Shown here: positions 1-7,058 of the stretch, piece after piece | How positions within the stretch are numbered: the stretch's first letter is position 1 | Layout: every line of letters starts with the position of its first letter | Source of the DNA: Gracilaria caudata | Lineage: Eukaryota; Rhodophyta; Florideophyceae; Gracilariales; Gracilariaceae | NCBI GenBank assembly: GCA_030374735.1 | Contig: JASCIV010000779.1 | Coordinates: 1 to 12,411 of the forward strand | Length of the DNA stretch: 12,411 nt | Reading direction: 5' to 3' | Program-made: the position numbers and the translations under genes | The notes under the pieces: model-generated | What the model was told of the DNA's origin: nothing | Databases searched by the model: none | Seen by the model: the letters and a program-made list of their open reading frames with translations, nothing else

Positions 1-1
1 T

Positions 2-373
2 GATGTAGTTCTTTGCGTTGTTGATGACGGAAAAGCTTTGGAAGTGAAGGTAAAATGGCCGAAGCCGATGACAAACATGTCCGTGTTGCACCAAAAATGG
101 CTGGGAAAACAATTTGGAGCGATGGAGAAGTACCACCCTATGATTCCCGGCTTCAACCGAAGCTTAAAATCTTTGCGAGAATCAGCGTCCGACCCAGTGT
201 ATTCTGTTTCCAAGTTCTGTTTGCCATTCTCTGTGGAGACTCATATTCCACGGAAAGAGATTCTTGATTTCTCTGATGGTTCTTTCGTATTGCACTTGGA
301 TCTCAAAGCTCCCGATGATTCATATGGAAAAATGAACAAGATTTCACGAACGCAGGTTGATGAAAATGTCTAA
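2..373 (+). CDS. 3' end of an unrecognised protein-coding gene (partial)
   Basis: The frame is open from base 2 to the TAA at 371-373, so the true start lies off the left edge; the first ATG is not until base 68. The visible 123 residues begin DVVLCVVDDGKALEV and contain WPKPM, KWLGKQFG, YHPMIPGF, a run of basic/hydrophobic residues (RSLKSLRES), LPFSVETHIP and VLHLDLKAPDDSYG, then a short polar tail. The alternating strand-like segments (LEVKVKW, FCLPFSVETHI, SFVLHLDLKAP) suggest a beta-rich C-terminal domain. A remote likeness to HSP20/CS-type beta-sandwich proteins crossed my mind, but I cannot support it from residues. No signal peptide or membrane segment is visible in this part. An AATAAA lies 66 bases past the stop, which supports a genuine gene end. 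Function unknown. Confidence 0.6.
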   Translation, partial: DVVLCVVDDGKALEVKVKWPKPMTNMSVLHQKWLGKQFGAMEKYHPMIPGFNRSLKSLRESASDPVYSVSKFCLPFSVETHIPRKEILDFSDGSFVLHLDLKAPDDSYGKMNKISRTQVDENV

Positions 374-438
374 TACATAAATTTCTATCTTTATCAATAC
401 GTAGAAAGAACATACATGATTTTATGGTTAGTGAAAGA

Positions 439-444
439 AATAAA
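439..444 (+). terminator. Polyadenylation signal AATAAA for the left-edge gene
   Basis: A canonical AATAAA lies 66 bases downstream of the stop codon at 371-373, in AT-rich sequence. The distance and strand fit a 3' UTR of the partial gene. The cleavage site cannot be placed from sequence. Confidence 0.5.
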
Positions 445-597
445 AATTGAAGGATTCTATGCTTGTAATGAAAAGATTGAACTAAGCTTTTGCACAAGAT
501 CAAGGACCGATGTCTAACAATTTTTTATCTTGTTTAACTATTTCCCGCATTTCCCAGTACAAAAAAGGTATGTATAGCTAATTTTTATACAGAATTT

Positions 598-693
598 TTA
601 GAGGTCAGCTCTAATCTATATTTAGATGGGCTCGCGCTTCCGCCAGTAATAGCAAAGCGGAGCTTTGCGATAACCTCGGAGTAGTGACGTCAC
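598..693. promoter_or_regulatory. Cluster of three short palindromes, including a CRE-like TGACGTCA
   Basis: Three perfect inverted repeats fall within 96 bases: TTAGAG/CTCTAA (598-603 and 609-614, 5-base spacer), GCAAAGC/GCTTTGC (652-658 and 662-668, 3-base spacer) and GTGACGTCAC (684-693, no spacer). The last contains TGACGTCA, the consensus for bZIP factors of the CREB/ATF type. No convincing ORF starts just downstream, so a promoter role is only inferred. The cluster could equally be the edge of a decayed mobile element. Confidence 0.3.
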
Positions 694-828
694 CGATTTC
701 TCACCCACGCTCCACTGTAAGGACGCTTCTCAACAGCTTGCATTTTTGTAATGCTTGTCACTAAGGAATCAACACCATGTCATCCCGACACCTTATCCAG
801 AGCGAGCGTCGTTCTTGGGATTTCAAAC

Positions 829-1254
829 GTCTTGGATATCTCGTCACAACTCTACACCTTGAACACAAGCACATGTCAACTTTTCCGTCAACCAGCTTGG
901 AGAACCTTTACCTGTTTTCCCACCAGCAATACGTAGCACATCGTTGCCTTCCACCCCAGCCAGCTCAGTTGTCAAAAACTATTTACGCCCACAGACACTT
1001 CTTATCAGAGCGCACACTCCACTCCCATGCCATCTCGCAATCTGTAAACCACCGCAGCTCTCGCACGAGGGACATGAGTACCCCAAGTCTGCGCTACGCA
1101 CTGCTTTTCTCTTTGTTCCCGCTGATACCAAACGTAATCGGTTACTCTTAGATTTGATTTAACCTGATTTTACTTTCAAGCCTGAAGTTCAGAGCCAAAG
1201 TGGAGACAGACCTTAAGCACCAGAGAGCACATACCACGCATATGCTTAAATGGC
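829..1254 (+). repeat. Diverged tandem repeat, copy A
   Basis: This stretch shares blocks, in the same order, with 1390-1886. Block 1 is CGTCTTGGATATCTCGTCAC at 829, matched at 1390 with one change. Block 2 is CTGCTTTTCT at 1101 followed by a CCGCTGAT-type block, matched at 1692. Block 3 is GCATATGCTTAAATGGC, ending at 1254 and matched ending at 1886. The offset grows from 561 to 591 to 632 bases, so the copies have diverged by indels as well as substitutions. Frames open inside it (for example 777-1151) have unconvincing composition and are not conserved as protein in copy B, so I treat it as non-coding. Confidence 0.65.
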
Positions 1255-1389
1255 TGTCATTACAGCACTGTTTATCTATTGAAGTTTGTAAATTAGAAAA
1301 AACGCACAGCTGCCATTACTCAAAAAAATCAACTACAAGTCATCTTGAGGTAGCGTTTCTAACCGTTGTAGACAACTCATTCTTATACA

Positions 1390-1886
1390 CGTCTTAGATA
1401 TCTCGTCACAACAGGAGCTTGAACACACACAGATGTGTTTCATATCCAGCATCATGCTGCATTATAACGAGTGCCCTTTTTGCATTTTTCGCCAACCAGT
1501 ATGAAAGCAGCAATACGCAGCACTTTGTAGCCCTCCACCCCAAAGGGCGGCTCTGCATCAGAAGTATCCACCACGACAAGCACTTGTCGTCATGCGCACA
1601 CCTCACTCCCAAGTCATCTCACGCGACGTGATCCGTGACCCGCTGCAGATCTCGCCCACGGCACGAGAGTGCAACAACTCTGGGCTTCGCAGTGCTTTTC
1701 TCCTTGGTACCGCTGATGCCGAACAGGAACGCTTGTTTTTGAATTTAATTCACAGCCTAGTAAAAATTTTAATGTCCGGATTTTGCCTCAATTAGTTTCG
1801 GGCATGAAGTTTTGGGCCCAGTGGGATGAGATTCTCTTCCGACAATCCAATGAGCACCACAAATACCATGCATATGCTTAAATGGC
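1390..1886 (+). repeat. Diverged tandem repeat, copy B
   Basis: Second copy of the unit described at 829-1254, directly downstream and in the same orientation. It carries an extra perfect inverted repeat not seen in copy A: ACGACAAG (1573-1580) and CTTGTCGT (1583-1590) with a 2-base spacer. The minus-strand frame at 1406-1612 is open for 68 codons, but the matching strand of copy A has stops, so coding is unlikely. The unit may be an old non-autonomous element or a segmental duplication. Confidence 0.65.
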
Positions 1887-2126
1887 ATTGCACGCAGACT
1901 TTTAGGAAACAAGAGCGGCTTCTAAACATGTAATTCATTTCTTTTATTCCATGCCCTTTAAGGCAATGAACTTTGTAAAAATCTATCGCGCGAGACACCC
2001 CGCTAGGTGACCCACAGAATTTATCAGCATGTAATAGGAAAAGAGCATGGTCGCTTGTATCTGCATCGCATCCACCCGATCATCCAATCGCTTCCTCCCT
2101 GAAGGGTATGTTCCTTTGCTCTACGC

Positions 2127-2624
2127 TCAAAGAAATCTAGGGCGGTTGCATTTGATCCCAAAAGAGGCATTCCCGACGTCTCTGACCTGTTGGCCTTGTT
2201 CGTTTTCAGAAAGAAGAATGGTTGCGTCTTTCACGGGGACGTAACAAGAACTCTGCGAGTTGCGGTTCACAAAGCTGAGCACACTCTCGACCACTTGATT
2301 CTTTGTATGGCTCCCCAGCTCCGCAAACGGCTCGTCGAAGGACATTATATGACCTTCGATTGCAAACGATTCAACCACATCGAACACCAAAAAATCGTCG
2401 TACAGCCCGAAATATCGTAGCCAACCGTCGTGACGGAGCGTCGGCACCATTCTGAGGAAATTGACATGATGCTGGTCACCGGAAAAGCCCGGACAAATCA
2501 TGGGATCCGTATACTCCGAATAACAGCCGTTGCCGGGCGCGCATACAACCAGATGACGACGAGAACGTACACCGCATATGAGCAGTGCAAATACTAGGGC
2601 AGCCGTCAAGTTACACTTCATCAT
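2127..2624 (-). CDS. Small secreted protein of unknown function
   Basis: This 165-residue ORF starts at a double ATG (MMK). Residues 1-21 form a textbook signal peptide: a short basic start, a hydrophobic core TAALVFALLICGV, then a small/polar end near SR/RH. The mature part has five cysteines (28, 34, 44, 127, 159): three early, spaced C-x5-C-x9-C, and two late, which would suit disulfides in an exported protein. There is one N-glycosylation sequon (NAS, 152-154). The centre is rich in aromatic and acidic residues (WLRYFGLYDDFLVFDVVE). It ends at KCNRPRFL with no membrane anchor. I recognise no family. An overlapping minus-strand frame runs through the start but has no coding character. No strong TATA box is visible; a weak TTATTTAAG lies about 110 bases upstream. 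The cell-surface or extracellular role is inferred from the signal peptide only. Confidence 0.6.
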   Translation of the reverse strand: MMKCNLTAALVFALLICGVRSRRHLVVCAPGNGCYSEYTDPMICPGFSGDQHHVNFLRMVPTLRHDGWLRYFGLYDDFLVFDVVESFAIEGHIMSFDEPFAELGSHTKNQVVESVLSFVNRNSQSSCYVPVKDATILLSENEQGQQVRDVGNASFGIKCNRPRFL

Positions 2625-2875
2625 TTTGGACTTCCCTCGAGCTGATAGCTAAGATGATGTGGTCGTCCTGTATTGCGATATTGAAATCTGTCTTGGTATT
2701 CTACAAGGCGGGCCATGTCTGCAGTGCTTGAGTGCTTAAATAACGTATCGCATGCGCTGTGTAGCGCATGGATCGTCTTGCCGTGTCGCATGCCAACAAA
2801 CACTTCCGATACACTTGTGTTTTACAAAAATCTACACCACCACATGGGGAGCAAGACATGTTCTGAGCGATTGCG

Positions 2876-3402
2876 TCAGTTTTGCTTTGATGGAAATTTG
2901 ATGCCAATTGGGCTTGGATGAGCGCTCACGCAATTCTTCCCATCATGTTCGACACCGGATCCCAGTTGGAATGGCCGGATGACTTTCAAACCAGCAAGTC
3001 CAGTGTATACTTCAGATGCGTATGATACTCCCTGGAGTTCGTTTGAAACATAAACGAGTCCTTGTCTTGCTACAGCTGTATCTTTGTCTGCAGCTATTGT
3101 AGTGAAGCAGTTGTTGAGGCACAGCCACAAGCAGGTTGGTGCGGAATATGTCGATGTGTGAGACACAATCTGTACTTCCACGCAAGCAAAGAAGGAAACC
3201 TAGTTCTTTGTTGGCACTCTTCCGTGGAAGCATCAAAGCAGCGGTAGAGACGCAGTTCGTTAGGTTCTTCAAACCCAAAGCTCTTCGTAGCTGTGCTCCT
3301 TCCAATAAACAAACATTCAAGCTCTTACTCCAATGACACCGCAGCCGACGCACTTGTTGCTATTCCCCTATTCTTCACTACTTGCAACTGTCGATCATCC
3401 AT
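2876..3402 (-). pseudogene. Decayed cysteine-containing gene fragment, head-to-head with the membrane protein gene
   Basis: Reading the minus strand from an ATG at 3402 (context ACCATGG) gives a coding-like frame starting MDDRQLQVVKNRGIATSA. It meets a TAA at 3327-3325, then continues in the same frame with FGFEEPNELRLYRCFD and a nearby EEC. Near 3190 the sensible reading moves to another frame, giving SHTSTYSAPTCLWLC, TTIAADKDTAVARQGLVY, YTGLAGLKVIRPFQ and DGKNCVSAHP, ending at the TGA at 2878-2876. The second segment alone runs about 100 residues without a break and has credible composition. One nonsense codon plus one frame change suggests a pseudogene; an intron or sequencing error could account for the frame change. 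The frame upstream of the ATG is also open to about 3523, across the start of the membrane protein gene. Cysteines paired as C-x3-C and C-x7-C hint at an extracellular domain. No family recognised. Confidence 0.42.
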
Positions 3403-3419
3403 GGTTAATGAGCACGAAC

Positions 3420-3427
3420 CGTTTAAA
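3420..3427 (+). promoter_or_regulatory. Weak TATA-like element before the membrane protein gene
   Basis: The AT-only string GTTTAAATT sits about 80 bases before the ATG at 3504. It is the only TATA-like sequence close to this start, but it departs from consensus and may be chance. Confidence 0.2.
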
Positions 3428-3503
3428 TTCGAAAATACTAGACGCAACGGAACGGCCTTCCCGCTCTTACCATCTTCTGTGAATCTTCTCTGCAACGGCA
3501 CTG

Positions 3504-4601
3504 ATGGTTGTCGTCCCGCTCAAGTCGCAATTCGTGAGTGTTATCATAACCTTAATCTCCACCGTGTCTGAAGCATTCGTCTTCTGCTCTTTCATCAGAT
3601 TCAACCGCTACTATGAGAATCATCGCTTACGCAAAGGAGAACAGCTTCGAATTCGAGCGCATTTGAATCGATCAAAAATAGCAGCCGCCATTGCAACGAT
3701 ATTTTTCATTGTGCTCGAACTGTTTGTCTCGTTCTACACTGATCCTGCCAGGATTATTAAGAATGAAATCTACTCGTGTGTTTCCCTGGATTCAGTTAGA
3801 ACATTAAGGCAACCAGTGGTCCAATTCATTGATCTCAGGAGTGAAACTGTCAAGAGCCAGTGTTCGTTCGTGGAAAATGGCATATTCATCCAAAAGGCGG
3901 GCAACGTAACGGAAGATGGCGGCAGTGTTCTAGTTCAATGCTCCGAAGAAACTGTATTTTCTTTCAATGCCTCAGAACTACACACCGAGAGGATGCTACC
4001 GACAATCAAACCGACCATGGGTTGTTCTTCGTGCTCGAATATGGATCCAAGATTCGGAGAATGCCTAACTCTTTGTGCTTTTGTCGTCGCACAAAACAAT
4101 TCTGTGTTCCACTCGGTGTCAACTTCACCAGAATGGGCGCGGGAAATGGATGCTAATGGGGAGGCAAAGAATCATTTAACTTATCTGAAGACTGACGTGC
4201 ATTTCAGCACTAACGATCTGCAGAAAGAAATGGCACGAAGAGCGGCGGAAACGTATGCAGACAGTATTACGGATCCTATCGCGCAAAGACGTCGAATTCT
4301 TATGGGTTTAGAGGAAAGATCTTGTGATTTCTCTGTTGACGGAGGAGAAGGCACAGTTGTACCTGTTGCTCTCATTATCGCGATATCGAGTGTTTGGTTG
4401 AGTTCTTTGATTCTGGTTTTGTGTTCACTGTTGCTTCTAGGTCGAAATTTGTTTGACGTGAGCGATCCGTTGCAGTGGGCTTTTCGCAGCATTCGAAAGG
4501 ACGATGCTCCAATCGAGCGCGACCCAGCGATTAGAATTGAAAAGGGGAAGGAGGACAGCTCCTTTTTCTTATCCGAAGCTGTGCAACGTGGTCAACGCTG
4601 A
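3504..4601 (+). CDS. Three-pass membrane protein with a cysteine-rich extracellular domain (exon 1)
   Basis: The ORF gives 365 residues. Predicted membrane segments are TM1 at about 10-31, TM2 at about 59-78 (IAAAIATIFFIVLELFVSF) and TM3 at about 285-313 (VVPVALIIAISSVWLSS onward). The basic loop between TM1 and TM2 (RFNRYYENHRLRKGEQLRIR) should face the cytosol by the positive-inside rule. The 79-284 domain is then extracellular or lumenal. It holds nine cysteines, including GCSSC and GECLTLC, and sequons NVT (134), NAS (155) and NNS (198). A cytosolic tail follows TM3 (DPLQWAFRSIRKDD). The ATG at 3504 is the first in frame after a stop at 3480-3482, and TM1 starts soon after it. The ORF stops at 4599-4601, only ten bases before a strong splice donor, and the exon beyond continues in a different frame. 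The true C-terminus is therefore doubtful. Function unknown; a receptor-like or lineage-specific surface protein is possible. Confidence 0.7.
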   Translation: MVVVPLKSQFVSVIITLISTVSEAFVFCSFIRFNRYYENHRLRKGEQLRIRAHLNRSKIAAAIATIFFIVLELFVSFYTDPARIIKNEIYSCVSLDSVRTLRQPVVQFIDLRSETVKSQCSFVENGIFIQKAGNVTEDGGSVLVQCSEETVFSFNASELHTERMLPTIKPTMGCSSCSNMDPRFGECLTLCAFVVAQNNSVFHSVSTSPEWAREMDANGEAKNHLTYLKTDVHFSTNDLQKEMARRAAETYADSITDPIAQRRRILMGLEERSCDFSVDGGEGTVVPVALIIAISSVWLSSLILVLCSLLLLGRNLFDVSDPLQWAFRSIRKDDAPIERDPAIRIEKGKEDSSFFLSEAVQRGQR

Positions 4602-4611
4602 GCTGAACAGG

Positions 4612-4800
4612 GTAAGTATCGGGATGAACTTGTAAAGCGGAGAGATGTATTTCACTCGTGGCAAACTTCTTGTCTATAGAGTAGAGTTACACAAATACCA
4701 TTAACTACCTTACAGCCTTACACACTGCAAAACATTCACGCGTATGAAATGAAAAGTTTTACATGAGTTTGAATTTCACATTTTGCCGACACTCTTTTAG
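4612..4800 (+). other. Spliceosomal intron (189 bp) of the membrane protein gene
   Basis: The donor is a near-perfect consensus, CAGG|GTAAGTATC. The acceptor is a pyrimidine-rich ACTCTTTTAG. The sequence between is AT-rich with stops in all frames, and coding character resumes immediately after the acceptor. This is the best-supported intron in the window. Confidence 0.65.
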
Positions 4801-4974
4801 GAATCAAAGCAGAACAACTTCGGCATTGCTGGTACCAAAGGTACATGGAAGAAAATTCTTCCACGTAGGGGTGTCCTTGGAATACGGTACAAGGAAAAGC
4901 TTTTCCACGTCAGCTATTCCTATAGAAACATTGAAAACGCTCAAAACTTTTTGAAATTTAAAATGCTTTTATGA
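4801..4974 (+). CDS. Exon 2: basic C-terminal region of the membrane protein gene
   Basis: Directly after the acceptor AG an open frame of 57 codons runs to TGA at 4972-4974. It reads ESKQNNFGIAGTKGTW, then KKILPRRGVLGIRY, then KLFHVSYSYRNIEN. The composition is natural: many basic residues, glycine turns and a strand-like HVSYSY, as expected of a cytosolic tail. In phase with it, the last bases of the upstream exon read PKLCNVVNAELNR, one base out from the frame of the main ORF, which instead stops at 4601. So either exon 1 carries an indel near 4540-4580 (a purine-rich run, AAAAGGGGAAGGAGGA, lies there), or a further small intron is hidden, or the splice lies in a 3' UTR. The first is my preferred reading. 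Confidence 0.55.
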   Translation, partial: ESKQNNFGIAGTKGTWKKILPRRGVLGIRYKEKLFHVSYSYRNIENAQNFLKFKMLL

Positions 4975-5171
4975 CGCGAGATCTGTCCCAATGTGCTCTC
5001 TGGCTCCGCAAGGAGCTAGCAGCACGACCAACGAAGTCCGCTGTCGAGACCCCAGGAGAGGCTGGTTGGTCGGACGACGCTGAGAGGCAGAGTGGCGGCC
5101 CGCCGGAGAGCTGCATGTGCAGACGGACGTACGGCCCGTGGCTGTGTCGTGTGGTGAAAGATGTAGATTGA
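4971..5171 (+). CDS. GC-rich short ORF, doubtful
   Basis: A 66-residue frame overlaps the end of exon 2 by four bases. Its second half is much more GC-rich than its flanks and reads naturally in places (GEAGWSDDAERQSGG, SCMCRRTYGPWLCRVV), with four cysteines. No signal peptide, promoter or recognised motif supports it. It may be an unrelated GC-rich insert or part of a 3' UTR. Confidence 0.2.
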   Translation: MTRDLSQCALWLRKELAARPTKSAVETPGEAGWSDDAERQSGGPPESCMCRRTYGPWLCRVVKDVD

Positions 5172-5359
5172 TTAGATACTGGGAAGCACGTAGAACGCTA
5201 TAGCTCTCTTATAGACTACCAAGCTCCCAAGACGTAGCGCAATAGACAGGCACAAATCGATCTGAATTACGTTACGCATATTTGCGTGCAACAATGCGTA
5301 TATGTGTACACAACAGGATCAACCTTGTCCCATTGTACGAAATAACAAGATATGCTTTG
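5172..5359. other. Intergenic stretch between convergent genes
   Basis: This lies between the plus-strand membrane gene and the 3' end of the minus-strand secreted gene. It holds a small inverted repeat (ACGCA TATT TGCGT, around 5274-5287) and no canonical AATAAA on either strand that I could see. No gene supported. Confidence 0.35.
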
Positions 5360-5661
5360 TCATCCAAAGTCATCGAAGAAAGTGCATGATCCAGACAGAC
5401 GTCTGTCGTTTAGCTGATAGTCGTCGTTGTTTCTGTCTCCCTTCCAGCAAACGAGTTGCTCTACTCTACTTATATGGCCATCAGAACTGCTACACTGCAC
5501 TGAATTTCGGTGACAAATAGAACACTGCTCTCCCCAATAAAGATCACTGCCCTGTCCTTCATGTTCTGTGCTCACAATCCGTTACAAAATGGCGGGATTG
5601 AGGCGGTTGTTATGGTGAGAAAGGCGGCTAGCACGAGCACCACAAGCTTGGGGAAAAACAT
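5360..5661 (-). CDS. Small secreted cysteine-rich protein, split across two frames
   Basis: An ATG at 5661 opens a 29-codon frame reading MFFPKLVVLVLAAFLTITTA then SIPPFCNGL, ending at TGA 5574-5572. The first 20 or so residues are a strong signal peptide with an A-S cleavage point. In the -1 frame, open from 5581 to the TGA at 5360, comes a polar cysteine-bearing segment: GEQCSICHRNSVQC, LVCWKG, LSGSC and the ending FFDDFG. The two parts together would carry six mature cysteines, the usual even number for a disulfide-stabilised small secreted protein. Either one base has been lost near 5580 (a broken gene or sequence error), or a very short intron joins the parts: a GTGAGC...GGGCAG stretch of 29 bases at 5575-5547 would restore phase. 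A TATA box lies 100 bases upstream. Family unknown; nothing shows what the protein does. Confidence 0.5.
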
Positions 5662-5760
5662 GATTGTGGGTGAGAAGGGCCAGAAAGACAATAGTTTGCA
5701 GACTATGACGGCGATGATGGGTGTTCTAGGGTGGCCAAGAGGAGACGAATGCGTCATATC

Positions 5761-5767
5761 ATTTATA
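5761..5767 (-). promoter_or_regulatory. TATA box of the secreted cysteine-rich gene
   Basis: The minus strand reads AGTATAAATGATATG here, a good TATA match. Transcription from about 30 bases downstream would give a 5' UTR of roughly 70 bases before the ATG at 5661. The position supports the short signal-peptide ORF as a real gene start. Confidence 0.45.
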
Positions 5768-6250
5768 CTGATTTGTCGTGTACTACAGAAGCAGAGAGTA
5801 GAAAAAACAATGGAAATATGAAGAGAGTTATGTCGTGGGTGACGAGAGGCCACCAATTCGGTATAAGTAGTAGGAACGCTACCGCTCTGCACACAGGATC
5901 CCGAGGAGCACGTATGTCACCTGAAGAGCGGAAACTACGACATAAAACAAGTTGCACCCCTCCGGCACAGCTTCTGGTGAGGAAGAATTAGGAAGAAGAC
6001 TCAACGTAACCATTCGTCCATGCAACACAACACTTAATCGCGTTTGGCTGTAGGGCTTCTCGCAGCGTCATGCATGCTTCAAACACAAAAAGTCCTGACT
6101 AGGAACTTGCAATATGTCCGAGAAAAGAAAAAGAAAGACCTCAGGTTCCCGTCATCAATAGACACGAAATAAATCTCTCTCGAAATTGCAGTCTTGTTTA
6201 TCATAGTCCGACCGACTGTCTTTCAGCGTGTTGCTATTTCGAAGACGAAA
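5768..6250. other. Intergenic stretch with no supported gene
   Basis: Short overlapping frames only. An AATAAA occurs on the plus strand near 6168, but no plus-strand gene ends close before it. No repeats longer than a few bases noted. Confidence 0.3.
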
Positions 6251-6430
6251 TCAAATTAAAACGAATATACACGCACTACAACAAGAGTCTGCGAGCTTTT
6301 CTCTCCTGCAAGATGACCAGCCCTGCAACAGCAATACTCCGAGCTCCTTGTCAACTACACTGCAGTATTTCACATGCTCTTCTGCTTCTGGCATGTTATA
6401 AACGGCTGTGAGAACGTGAATGATCCACAT
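6251..6430 (-). CDS. Small ORF, hydrophobic then cysteine-rich, possibly an exon
   Basis: An ATG at 6430 gives 59 residues: MWIIHVLTAVYNMPEAEEHV, then KYCSVVDKELGVLLLQGW, then a tail with SSCRREK and DSCCSACIFVLI. The frame is also open upstream to about 6492 with no earlier ATG (TGFCGAVFTLFSFRW precedes the Met). That suggests an exon whose 5' part lies elsewhere: AG dinucleotides preceded by TGATC or CTGCAC near 6477-6490 could be acceptors. The hydrophobic run just before and after the Met could form one membrane segment. There is no recognised domain, poly(A) signal or promoter. It is short enough to be chance. Confidence 0.28.
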   Translation of the reverse strand: MWIIHVLTAVYNMPEAEEHVKYCSVVDKELGVLLLQGWSSCRREKLADSCCSACIFVLI

Positions 6431-6537
6431 TTCCCACCTGAACGAAAATAATGTGAAAACGGCTCCACAAAAGCCTGTGCAGCTGTGATCTGATCACAAT
6501 CACCGCTATGGCCCCTTGAATGGAATTGTTGTGATAG

Positions 6538-6954
6538 TTATAGGATATTTGATCGCAGTAGTGTGCATTTCAATTGCCATAATACACTTATGGATGGCTT
6601 TGACAGACAGACAGACAGACGCATTTCATCTGTGGAGCCTCCAGTAGAGGCCGCGGCGCTCTGTTGATGGCTACGCAGTGCGTTCTCGCGTAGGTGGAGA
6701 TCTGCTGAGAGCCACGCAGTTGAATACCTGTGTGGGTGTACGCGAGCGCACACGATGCAACCGCGTAGGTGGACAAATTCAGATTCAAACTGGGTCCTGT
6801 AGTCAGAATTGAGTAGGGAGAACTGCATGCGTTTGAAATCTGGTAGCCACCCAAATGGGGAGAAGTATCCTTTCTGGTATCTGCTGTCAACATGCCTGTT
6901 GTCGAAGGCCGGTTGACCAAAATATCCTGATACGTCATTCATTCTGAAGACCAT
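6538..6954 (-). CDS. Uncertain ORF with coding-like first half
   Basis: This 138-residue frame begins MVFRMNDVSGYFGQPAF. Its first 70 residues look coding-like (GYFSPFGWLPDFKRMQ, SDYRTQFESEFVHLRG). The second half is basic and low-quality and runs through a GACA microsatellite at 6602-6620, so a real gene probably leaves this frame before then. The ATG is immediately preceded by CTGATCTCAATTTCAG, which has the look of a branch point and 3' splice site, so this might be an internal exon. A downstream minus-strand ORF at 6251-6492 might belong to the same gene. No domain recognised. Confidence 0.22.
   Translation of the reverse strand: MVFRMNDVSGYFGQPAFDNRHVDSRYQKGYFSPFGWLPDFKRMQFSLLNSDYRTQFESEFVHLRGCIVCARVHPHRYSTAWLSADLHLRENALRSHQQSAAASTGGSTDEMRLSVCLSKPSISVLWQLKCTLLRSNIL
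6602..6620. repeat. GACA tetranucleotide microsatellite
   Basis: The unit GACA is repeated about 4.75 times without interruption. It lies inside the doubtful second half of a minus-strand ORF, which weakens the case for coding there. Confidence 0.85.
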
Positions 6955-7058
6955 CTGAAATTGAGATCAGTAAAGAAGGTCACGGGCGGTTTAACTGCCA
7001 AACAGGCGTGTCTTGTCGAATGCTTCCCTCAGCTCTAGCGATCGCAGAATGATTCAAG

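Larger units (their letters stand above)
445..2126. other. Long intergenic region with no supported gene
   Basis: Apart from the palindrome cluster and the two tandem repeat copies, nothing here can be supported as a gene. Open frames are short, overlap on both strands, and lack signal peptides, domains or a clear promoter and poly(A) pair. No tRNA-like T-loop (GTTCRANNC in a cloverleaf context) was found. Confidence 0.5.

Noticed and set aside
777..1151. 124-codon plus-strand frame in repeat copy A
   Set aside because: The frame is not preserved in copy B and the composition (many His, Ser, Arg, Leu) is that of random translation.
3293..3571. Plus-strand frame with a CNGTDGC motif, upstream of and overlapping the membrane gene
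   Set aside because: It has no signal peptide, ends in another frame inside the membrane ORF, and competes with a coding-like minus-strand reading.
5394..5407. Perfect 14-base palindrome GACAGACGTCTGTC
   Set aside because: It lies inside the coding tail of the secreted gene and is most simply explained by GACA-type simple sequence.
5302..5520. Plus-strand 72-codon frame with eight cysteines, including a CRLADSRRCFC motif
   Set aside because: It is antisense to the cysteine-bearing tail of the secreted gene, has no signal peptide and no upstream TATA box. The minus strand has both. Antisense cysteine enrichment can arise from shared codon patterns.
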